From: Dyella japonica DSM 16301
Lineage (GTDB): Bacteria > Pseudomonadota > Gammaproteobacteria > Xanthomonadales > Rhodanobacteraceae
Reading direction: 5' to 3'
Assembly: GCF_001010355.1 (NCBI RefSeq)
Contig: NZ_JPLA01000030.1
Location: 62,001-126,000, forward strand
Length of the DNA stretch: 64,000 nucleotides
In this document: positions 28,403 through 36,848 of the stretch, in pieces
How the letters are laid out: every line of letters starts with the position of its first letter
Position numbering within the stretch: the stretch's first letter is position 1
Position numbers and translations under genes: made by a program
The notes under the pieces: model-generated
Told to the model about the DNA's origin: nothing
Seen by the model: the letters and a program-made list of their open reading frames with translations, nothing else
The model's database searches: none

Positions 28403-29334
28403 CTTCCGGATGGACCTGGTACGTCATCGCCATCACGGTGATCAATCTGATCGGTTGCGTATGGCTGCTGCGCGCCAATACGCGCCGCAGCCCCACCGAC
28501 CCCAAGCCTGACGAAACGGGGCACGTGTGGGATGGCAACATCACCGAGTACAACAAGCCGTTGCCGAAGTGGTGGATCAACCTGTTCTACATCACCATCG
28601 TGTTTTCGGTGGGCTACTTGTTGTGGTTCGGCGTGGGCACCTTCCGTGGCTTCGGACACTGGAGCTCGCACAAGGAGTGGGCGCTGGAGACGGCGGCCGA
28701 AGACGCGCGCCTCGACGACACGCTCAAGTTGTATGCCGGCAAACCCATCGACATGCTGGCCAAGGACCCGCAGGCGGTGGCGCTGGGCCGCAACATCTTC
28801 ATCAACCGCTGCGCGGCCTGCCATGGCTCGACGGGTCACGGTGCCACCGGCTTTCCTGATCTGACGGATGACATCTGGCATTGGGGCGGCACGCCACACC
28901 GCATTCTGGAAACCATCCAGGAAGGCCGGCAGGCAGTCATGCCCGCCTGGGCGACCACGCTCACCGCGCAGGGTGGACCGACCGCCGTCGATGACACAAT
29001 TGCCTATGTGCTGTCGTTGTCCAAGCCGGCGCAGGCCAGGGACGAGGCAAGCGAGCGCGGCGAGAAACTGTTCCAGACGATCTGCGTGGCCTGTCATGGT
29101 CCGCAGGGCAAGGGCAACCAGGTGGTCGGTGCGCCCGATCTCACGGATAGCTATTGGCTCTACGGCAGCAGCAAGGCCTCGTTGCACAAGACGCTGAACG
29201 AAGGTCGCCAGGGCGTGATGCCGGCATGGAAGCCAGTGCTCGGCGATACGCGTACGCGTCTGGTCGGTGCCTATGTGTGGACCTTGTCGCCGCACACGGA
29301 TGGGCCACCGGCAGGTGCAGTGGTCGCCGAATGA
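28399..29334 (+). CDS. ccoP: cbb3-type cytochrome c oxidase subunit III (diheme cytochrome c)
   Basis: CcoP takes electrons from soluble cytochrome c. The 311-aa product has two N-terminal helices (about residues 6-24 and 60-80) with the DGNITEYNKPLPKWW segment typical of CcoP. Two heme c sites follow, C138-A-A-C-H142 and C229-V-A-C-H233, each with a later MPAW distal ligand motif. It overlaps ccoQ and the next small gene by four bases each. Confidence 0.97.
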   Translation: MTSGWTWYVIAITVINLIGCVWLLRANTRRSPTDPKPDETGHVWDGNITEYNKPLPKWWINLFYITIVFSVGYLLWFGVGTFRGFGHWSSHKEWALETAAEDARLDDTLKLYAGKPIDMLAKDPQAVALGRNIFINRCAACHGSTGHGATGFPDLTDDIWHWGGTPHRILETIQEGRQAVMPAWATTLTAQGGPTAVDDTIAYVLSLSKPAQARDEASERGEKLFQTICVACHGPQGKGNQVVGAPDLTDSYWLYGSSKASLHKTLNEGRQGVMPAWKPVLGDTRTRLVGAYVWTLSPHTDGPPAGAVVAE

Positions 29335-29639
29335 TCGACCGGAATACCACCGTCACCCGCGGACGCGAGCCGACGCCGTTCTCGCAGAACCTTGGCGCCT
29401 TGCTCTGGCCAAGCTTCTTCGTGGCCGGCGTGGTGACGATGGTGTTCTTTGCCTTCATCGATCCGATCGCCTTGCGCGACATCACCTTTCCCTCCTTGAG
29501 GATCGGGCGCGAACTCGGCTACACGCTGGGATTCTTTCTGATCTGGCTGGCGACGGCCTCGTCCAGCCTGTTTACCTGGATCCTGCTGCGCCCCAGCCGC
29601 GCGGTGCGATCCCTGCCACGTTCCGGTAAGACACCATGA
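29331..29639 (+). CDS. Small membrane protein of unknown function inside the cbb3 operon
   Basis: This 102-aa protein has two likely membrane helices (about residues 28-45, LWPSFFVAGVVTMVFFAF, and 63-85, LGYTLGFFLIWLATASSS) and a basic C-terminus. It overlaps ccoP (ATGA) and ccoG (ATGA), so it must be translated with them. The usual operon goes directly from ccoP to ccoG, so it may be a lineage-specific assembly or stability factor (inference). No motif for metal or heme is visible. Confidence 0.8.
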   Translation: MIDRNTTVTRGREPTPFSQNLGALLWPSFFVAGVVTMVFFAFIDPIALRDITFPSLRIGRELGYTLGFFLIWLATASSSLFTWILLRPSRAVRSLPRSGKTP

Positions 29640-31189
29640 GTCGCCGCATTCCGCTCCAGGTCATCGATGACGGGAGCGATTCGTACTACGTCAGCGAACG
29701 CAAGGTCTATCCCCGCGACGTCGCCGGCCGCTTCAACCGCCTGCGGGTGGCCGCGGTGATCTGGCTGCTGGGCATGTACTACAGCTTTCCGTGGCTGACC
29801 TGGCAGGGGCGACAGGCCGTCCTGCTGGATCTGCCCGCGCGCAAGTTCCATGTGTTTGGATGGCTGTTCCTGCCGCAGGATTTCCTGTTTCTGTCGGTGC
29901 TTTTGATCATCGCGGCGCTGGCGCTGTTCTTCTTCACCGCCCTGGCGGGCCGTCTGTTCTGCGGTTACGCCTGCCCGCAGACGGTGTGGACCGAAGTGTC
30001 GCTATGGATCGAGCGCTGGTGCGAAGGTGATCGCAGCAAGCGCATGAAGCTCGACGCCTCGCCATGGACGCGGGAGAAGATCCTGCGCAAGAGCGCACGC
30101 CACACGCTGTGGGCGGTGTTCTCGCTGTGGACCGGGTTCACTTTCGTGGGTTACTTCAGTCCGATCGGTGAGCTGGCGCGTCGGACGCCTTGGGCGTGGG
30201 GCGGGTGGGAAGCGTTCTGGATCCTATTCTATGCGTTCGCCACCTGGGGCAATGCCGGCTTCCTGCGTCAGCAGGTCTGCAAGTACATGTGTCCGTACGC
30301 ACGCTTCCAGAGCGCGATGTTCGACCGCAACACCTTGCTGATCGCCTATGACCCCATGCGCGGCGAGCCGCGTGGACCGCGCAAGCGCGGCCTGGCCAGC
30401 GTGCTTGAACGTGCGCGCGGTCTGCTCGATACGATCACCGCCTACGACTATGTGTTCCGCGCCAGCCAGCATCCGTCTGCGGCCGACCATCGCGCGCAGG
30501 CCGGCGGCACGATCACCCTGGCAGCGCTCGGTGAAGAGGCCAAGCCGCTGCCCAAGTTCGCGCTGGAAGAACTGGGCGACTGCGTCGATTGCACGATCTG
30601 CGTGCAGGTGTGCCCGGTCGGCATCGATATACGCAATGGCCTGCAGTACGAATGCATCGCGTGCGGCGCCTGCATCGACGCCTGCGACGAGGTGATGGGC
30701 AAGGTCGGCTATCCGCAAGGTCTGATCCGCTATACCACCCAGAACCAGATCGATGGCAAGCCGGCCAGGCTGCTGCGCACCCGCGTGCTGGTCTACGGCG
30801 CGTTGCTGCTCGCCCTGATAGGGGGCTGGCTGTACGGCATCACCCATCGCAGCCCGCTGATGGCCGAAGTGCTGCGCGATCGCAATGCGATGTACAGCGA
30901 GGATGCCGAGGGCAATATCCAGAATGCCTACACGGTGAAGCTGGTCAACAAGGCGCAACAGCCGCATCGCTTCGCCATCGAGATCAGCTCGACCGATCTG
31001 AGCGCGTTGCGACTGGGCGGTGGCGTGCAAACCTTGCGTGCCCAGAGCGGCGAAGTGCTGTCCGTCCCTATCACCGTCACGACGGCGGCGGACATCACCG
31101 GCCGCCATGAGGTGATCTTCCACGTGCGCGATCTCGACGCCAACGTCGGCGTCGACGTCAAAAGCAGTTTCTTTGGACCCCTGCCATGA
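29636..31189 (+). CDS. ccoG: Cytochrome c oxidase accessory protein CcoG
   Basis: CcoG (RdxA/FixG) is a membrane iron-sulfur protein needed for cbb3 assembly, reported to handle Cu(II) reduction in copper delivery. The 517-aa product has about five helices. It shows CGYACPQTVWTE and a ferredoxin-like domain with CVDCTICVQVCPVG and CIACGACIDACD (two 4Fe-4S sites), then a C-terminal Ig-like periplasmic domain. It overlaps its neighbours on both sides. Confidence 0.95.
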   Translation: MSRRIPLQVIDDGSDSYYVSERKVYPRDVAGRFNRLRVAAVIWLLGMYYSFPWLTWQGRQAVLLDLPARKFHVFGWLFLPQDFLFLSVLLIIAALALFFFTALAGRLFCGYACPQTVWTEVSLWIERWCEGDRSKRMKLDASPWTREKILRKSARHTLWAVFSLWTGFTFVGYFSPIGELARRTPWAWGGWEAFWILFYAFATWGNAGFLRQQVCKYMCPYARFQSAMFDRNTLLIAYDPMRGEPRGPRKRGLASVLERARGLLDTITAYDYVFRASQHPSAADHRAQAGGTITLAALGEEAKPLPKFALEELGDCVDCTICVQVCPVGIDIRNGLQYECIACGACIDACDEVMGKVGYPQGLIRYTTQNQIDGKPARLLRTRVLVYGALLLALIGGWLYGITHRSPLMAEVLRDRNAMYSEDAEGNIQNAYTVKLVNKAQQPHRFAIEISSTDLSALRLGGGVQTLRAQSGEVLSVPITVTTAADITGRHEVIFHVRDLDANVGVDVKSSFFGPLP

Positions 31190-31668
31190 ACCAGACACGC
31201 AGTACCTGGCGCGAACCGATGGTGTGGATGCTGGTGGGCTTGCCATTGGCGTCGGTGGCGATCGGCTTCGCCTTGCTGTTCGCGGCCGTGCGTCCCGGTC
31301 GCGAAGACATGGACACCATCACGCAGGCCACGCGAGTGGGCAAGCTACTGGTGTCCGCGCAGGACGAGCCGTCCACCGAAGTCGCCACCAAGGGCCTGGT
31401 GCTCCGCTTGAAAGGCGACATGATCGAGGCGGTACCCGTGGACGGCGACTTCCCGCGCGGCGGCAAGCTGCGACTTACGCTCAGGGCGAGTGACTCGCAG
31501 GCGGCGGAACGAAGCGTTGAGCTATCGCCCAGCGAGTTGGGCTGGCGCGGCGTCGGCTCGCTGGACGGCGGGCATGACTGGATGGTCGAATTGAGTCCGG
31601 ACAACGCGGCCTGGTCGCTGCGCGGACATTGGACGGCGCAGGCGCGAGCGATTCGCCTGTCGCCCTGA
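31186..31668 (+). CDS. ccoH: FixH/CcoH family protein
   Basis: The 160-aa product has one N-terminal membrane helix (MVWMLVGLPLASVAIGFALL) and a periplasmic beta domain, as in FixH/CcoH, a cbb3 assembly factor. Sequence conservation in this family is low; position between ccoG and ccoI is strong support. It overlaps ccoG by four bases. Confidence 0.88.
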   Translation: MNQTRSTWREPMVWMLVGLPLASVAIGFALLFAAVRPGREDMDTITQATRVGKLLVSAQDEPSTEVATKGLVLRLKGDMIEAVPVDGDFPRGGKLRLTLRASDSQAAERSVELSPSELGWRGVGSLDGGHDWMVELSPDNAAWSLRGHWTAQARAIRLSP

Positions 31669-31670
31669 TC

Positions 31671-34076
31671 GTGGACCGCGCCGTCGAAGCCGACCCTGGC
31701 GGTCGCGCACTGCTTTGCTACCACTGCGGCGAAGCGTTGCCGCCTACGCCCCTGCAACTGGACGTCGATGGCGAGCCGCGGGGCTTCTGCTGTCACGGCT
31801 GCGCTGCCGCCGCCGAGTGGATTCGCCAGTCGCAGCTCGGCGACTACTACCGTCTGCGCAGCGCTGCGGCAACGCGCGTTGAAGACGTGCCTGACCTGGC
31901 CAGCTGGGACCGCGACGACCTGCTGGGCGAACACGCGCTGCCCGTCGCCGGCGGCCTGGAAATCACCTTGCTGACGGACGGCATGCGTTGCGCGGCCTGC
32001 GCGTGGCTGATCGATCAAGCCTTGCAACGTGAGCCGGGCGTGTTCGACACCAGCGCCAATGCGGTGACCGGACGCATTCGCATCGGCTGGAATCCGGCGC
32101 AGGTTCGGCTGTCGCAGTTGCTCGGCCGACTGGCGATGCTCGGTTACCGCCCGTATCTGGCCACCGGCGCGCTGCGCGAGCGGGAGCGCGTGGCCGAACA
32201 GCGCCGCTGGCTGATGCGCCTGGGCATCGCCGGTCTCGGCGCGATGCAGACCATGATGTTCTCCGAGGCGCTGTACCTGGATTTCGGCCATCACATGGCC
32301 GCTCCGACGCGCGACTTCTTTCGCTGGGTCGCCTTGCTGGTGGCCACGCCGGTGGTGTTCTTCTCGGGTTGGCCGTTCCTGCAGGGCTGCTGGCGCGAGC
32401 TGCGGCAGCGTCATCCCGGCATGGACACCTTGATCGCCAGCTCGACGCTGCTGGCTTATTTCGCCAGCGTGGTGGAGACCGCCCGCGGCGGCGCGCAGAT
32501 CTGGTACGACGCCGCAACCATGTTCGTATTCCTGCTGCTCACCGCGCGCCTGCTGGAACAGCGTGCGCGCCGCGTCGCCAGCGCGCAGGTGGACGCGCTT
32601 GCGCGGGCGCGCCCGACCCTGGCAGTGCGCGAGCGCGCCGATGGCAGCAGGGAATCCGTACCCGTGGCGTCGTTGCAGGCGGGCGATATCGTCTGCGTAG
32701 CGGTGGGCGAGGTGGTGCCTGCCGATGGGCGCCTGCTCACCGCGGAAGCCTCTTTTGAAGAGGCCTTGCTTACAGGCGAGTCGCGGCCTATGACCCGTGC
32801 GCAGGGAGCGGCGATCTACGCGGGCACGGTCTGTCGCGAGATCCCCGCGCGCATCGACGTGACCCAGACGGGAGCGGCCACGCGGTTGTCGCAGCTCGCA
32901 CGTCTGGTCGAGCAGGCGCAATCGCAACGGCCACGCCTGGCGCGCGTCGCCGATCGCGTCGGCAGTGTCTTCGTATCGGTGCTGATCGTATTGGCGGTCA
33001 TCGTCTACGGCGTTTGGCGCATGCATGACACGGCGCGTGCGTTCGAAGTCACGCTGTCGCTGCTGGTGGTCAGTTGTCCATGCGCGCTGTCGCTGGCCGT
33101 GCCGACTGCACTGGCGGCGAGTCATGGAGCCTTGGCGCGGCTGGGCGTGCTGTCCATCCGCGCGGGCGGTCTGGAACATCTCGCCAAGGTCAGCGACCTG
33201 GTGTTCGACAAGACCGGCACGCTGACCAGCGTGCAGCTTGCCGTGGGCGAGGTGCAGACGTTTGCCGATATCCCGCCAGTCACCGCCTTGCAGATGGCGG
33301 CTGCGCTGGAGCGCGACGGTGGCCACCCGATCGCGCAGGCCTTTGCCGGCACGCCCACCCCGCTGCACGCGCATGACCTGCGCACGGTCACGGGGCACGG
33401 TGTCGAGGGTCATCTGGACGGTAAGCGATGGAGGCTTGGGCGCGCCTCGTTCGTTGCGTCGCGCGAGGATGACGGCCAACTCTGGCTGGGCGACGGCAAG
33501 CGTGCGGTCGCCAGGTTTTGTCTGCGCGAGAGCGTGCGCCCCGATGCGACGGAGACCATCGCGGCGCTGCGCGCCCTGGGCATCGAGATCCATCTGGCCA
33601 GCGGTGATGCAGCTGTCGCCGTGCAGCGTCTGATGCGCGAGTTGCGGATCGGCCACGCACATTCGCGCCAGTCGTCGGAAGACAAGCTGGCATTGGTGCG
33701 CGCGTTGCAGGCGAAAGGACGTCTGGTCGCGATGGTGGGGGACGGCCTCAATGATGCACCGGTGCTCGCCGGCGCCGATGTGTCGATCGCCATGGGCGAG
33801 GGCGCCTCGCTGGCGCAGCGCGCCGCCGATATGGTGCTGACTTCGCCATCGCTGCTGCGCATTCCTGCCGCCATCGCGCTTGCCCGGCGGACGCAGCGCA
33901 TCATCCGCCAGAACTTTGCGTGGGCGGTGGGCTACAACCTGCTTGCGTTGCCCCTGGCCATCACCGGGCATGTGACGCCCGCATGGGCCGCGCTCGGCAT
34001 GGCCATGTCATCGCTGATCGTGACGTTCAACGCGTTGCGCCTGGTGCGGCCACCGAAGGCGGGCATGAAGTCGTGA
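31671..34076 (+). CDS. ccoI: Copper-translocating P1B-type ATPase CcoI
   Basis: CcoI exports copper to the periplasm for cbb3 assembly. The N-terminus has a Cys-rich metal-binding part (CYHCGEALP, GFCCHGCAAA) and an HMA-like CAAC site (MRCAACAWL). The core has the CPC transport motif (SCPCALSLAVPTALA), DKTGTLTS with the phosphorylated Asp, HP (GGHPIA) and GDGLNDAPVL. GTG 31671, two bases after the ccoH stop, is proposed as start (801 aa); a TTG at 31629 would give 815 aa. Neither has a clear ribosome site. Confidence 0.94.
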   Translation: MDRAVEADPGGRALLCYHCGEALPPTPLQLDVDGEPRGFCCHGCAAAAEWIRQSQLGDYYRLRSAAATRVEDVPDLASWDRDDLLGEHALPVAGGLEITLLTDGMRCAACAWLIDQALQREPGVFDTSANAVTGRIRIGWNPAQVRLSQLLGRLAMLGYRPYLATGALRERERVAEQRRWLMRLGIAGLGAMQTMMFSEALYLDFGHHMAAPTRDFFRWVALLVATPVVFFSGWPFLQGCWRELRQRHPGMDTLIASSTLLAYFASVVETARGGAQIWYDAATMFVFLLLTARLLEQRARRVASAQVDALARARPTLAVRERADGSRESVPVASLQAGDIVCVAVGEVVPADGRLLTAEASFEEALLTGESRPMTRAQGAAIYAGTVCREIPARIDVTQTGAATRLSQLARLVEQAQSQRPRLARVADRVGSVFVSVLIVLAVIVYGVWRMHDTARAFEVTLSLLVVSCPCALSLAVPTALAASHGALARLGVLSIRAGGLEHLAKVSDLVFDKTGTLTSVQLAVGEVQTFADIPPVTALQMAAALERDGGHPIAQAFAGTPTPLHAHDLRTVTGHGVEGHLDGKRWRLGRASFVASREDDGQLWLGDGKRAVARFCLRESVRPDATETIAALRALGIEIHLASGDAAVAVQRLMRELRIGHAHSRQSSEDKLALVRALQAKGRLVAMVGDGLNDAPVLAGADVSIAMGEGASLAQRAADMVLTSPSLLRIPAAIALARRTQRIIRQNFAWAVGYNLLALPLAITGHVTPAWAALGMAMSSLIVTFNALRLVRPPKAGMKS

Positions 34077-34279
34077 TCATCCTGCTCATGTTGGTGCCAC
34101 TGAGTCTGATGTTGCTCGCGTTTGCGATCGGCGCCTTCGTGTGGGCCGTGCGCAAAGGGCAGTTCGACGATATGGATACGCCGGCGCTGGATATCCTGCG
34201 CGACGACATTCACGCTGATCCACCGCCTGCCGTGTCGCAGAGGGAAGACCCCAGGAAGGTCGGCGCCGATGTCGATTGA
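34073..34279 (+). CDS. ccoS: cbb3-type oxidase assembly protein CcoS
   Basis: A 68-aa protein with one N-terminal helix (MLVPLSLMLLAFAIGAFVWAV), then RKGQFDDMDTPALDIL, the hallmark of CcoS. CcoS is needed for cofactor insertion into cbb3. It starts at GTG inside the ccoI stop (GTGA) and overlaps the next gene by 11 bases. Confidence 0.93.
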   Translation: MIILLMLVPLSLMLLAFAIGAFVWAVRKGQFDDMDTPALDILRDDIHADPPPAVSQREDPRKVGADVD

Positions 34280-34991
34280 TCTACTCGCGGTGTCGGCGGC
34301 GCTATTGACCGGCGTCTTGGGCGGCGTGCATTGCGCGGCGATGTGCGGCGGTATCGCGACCGGGTTTTCGATGTGGTCGCCGCGCCATGGGCTGCTCGCG
34401 TCAGTGCAGCTGAATGCAGGTCGCGTGCTGGGCTATGTGTTCGCCGGCGCACTTGTCGGCGGTATCGGCGACGGCGTGTTGCGACTGTTCGAGTGGCATG
34501 CGCTGGCGATGGCCACGCGCATGGCGATGGGCCTGGTGCTGGTATTCGCTGCGCTGCGCCTGCTGGATCAGCAGGGACGCCTGCGCTTACTGCAGCGCCC
34601 CGGCGTGCATCTGTGGCGCTGGCTGCAACCGTTGCAGCGACGCCTGCTTCCCGCGCATACGGCACCGCGTCGCATCGTTGCCGGCGTGTTGTGGGGATGG
34701 ATGCCCTGCGGCCTCAGCGCCACCATGCTGGCGGCGGCATGGTTGCAGGCGAGTGCGTTGAATGGTGGCGCCACCATGGCTGCCTTTGGATTGGGTACTT
34801 GGTTGGTGATGGTGCCGCTCACATGGTCGGGTGCACGTGTTGGGCGGTGGTTGCAACGTGCAGGGGCGCGATGCAGTGTGGCGGCTTTGGTGCTGCTGGC
34901 GGGTGTGGTGACGATGGCGGGGCCGTGGCTGATGCAGGTGCCTTCGCTGCATGGGGTCATGGGGTGGTTGGGGTGCGGACCGCTTCGTTGA
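34269..34991 (+). CDS. TauE/SafE (DsbD-like) membrane protein of the cbb3 locus
   Basis: The 240-aa product has six or seven helices and two cysteine motifs, HCAAMCGG near the N-terminus and GWMPCGLS near residue 140. These fit the DsbD_2/'sulfite exporter TauE/SafE' family that often ends cbb3 assembly operons. A thiol or copper relay role is plausible but unproven. The REP-like pair at 34992 begins at the base after its stop. Confidence 0.85.
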   Translation: MSIDLLAVSAALLTGVLGGVHCAAMCGGIATGFSMWSPRHGLLASVQLNAGRVLGYVFAGALVGGIGDGVLRLFEWHALAMATRMAMGLVLVFAALRLLDQQGRLRLLQRPGVHLWRWLQPLQRRLLPAHTAPRRIVAGVLWGWMPCGLSATMLAAAWLQASALNGGATMAAFGLGTWLVMVPLTWSGARVGRWLQRAGARCSVAALVLLAGVVTMAGPWLMQVPSLHGVMGWLGCGPLR

Positions 34992-35061
34992 GTCGCGCAC
35001 AGGGTGCGCTCCCACAGATGTGCGGCCGCGCCAACTTGTGGGAGCGCACCCTGTGCGCGAC
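34992..35061. repeat. REP-like inverted pair 2
   Basis: GTCGCGCACAGGGTGCGCTC (34992 onward) and its reverse complement GTGGGAGCGCACCCTGTGCG (35038 onward) face each other around a 22-base spacer. It separates the cbb3 operon from the convergent ahcY terminator. Confidence 0.9.
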
Positions 35062-35081
35062 GCCGTTCGCCTCACCGCCAC

Positions 35082-35107
35082 AAAAAAAGGCCGCCTTTCG
35101 GCGGCCT
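35082..35107 (-). terminator. Rho-independent terminator of ahcY
   Basis: On the minus strand AGGCCGCC-GAAA-GGCGGCCT is followed by a run of T. It lies 25 bases past the ahcY stop. Confidence 0.9.
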
Positions 35108-35131
35108 CTTCCATTACCCGAAGGCAAACGA

Positions 35132-36565
<1,434 letters not shown>

Positions 36566-36584
36566 TTGGCTTAGCTCCGGGTGT

Positions 36585-36604
36585 TGCGACAAAAAAGAGT
36601 CGCA
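36585..36604 (-). promoter_or_regulatory. Hairpin between the SAH riboswitch and the ahcY ribosome site
   Basis: TGCGAC and GTCGCA form a 6-bp stem around an 8-base loop rich in U on the transcript. It sits directly between the aptamer and the GGAG site and may belong to the expression platform. Confidence 0.5.
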
Positions 36605-36613
36605 TCGTTAACC

Positions 36614-36708
36614 GGGCGCCGTTACGGGAAAAATCCGTCGAGCCTGGCCGGGTTCGTGGAACACGCTTAGGTGTGCACGGAGCCGCGGTCGCAGCGCCCC
36701 TCGACGGG
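36614..36708 (-). ncRNA. SAH riboswitch in the ahcY leader
   Basis: On the minus strand the leader contains CCGTCGAGGGGCGCTGCGAC, then CCAGGCTCGACGG, then AACGGCGCCC. These match the conserved core of SAH riboswitches (GAGG-GCGCTG, CCAGGCTCG and AACGGCGC). CCGTCGAG (36700-36707) pairs perfectly with CTCGACGG (36635-36642). GGCGCC near 36614-36620 can form the expected pseudoknot with GGGCGC. Confidence 0.93.
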
Positions 36709-36848
36709 ACGCATGAGTATAGCGTCCCTCGATGATGGTTTCGTGGCCGGCGTCCGTCCGGTTCAGCCGAACCATGACCGATGGCCTGGTTCCGCCGGCC
36801 GCTCAGGGGTTAATGTCGCAGGAGTCATGACACAGGGGACTGCCTCGT

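Noticed and set aside
31158-33971. 937-codon minus-strand frame opposite ccoH and ccoI
   Set aside because: Shadow of the P-type ATPase, whose CPC and DKTGT motifs are on the + strand.
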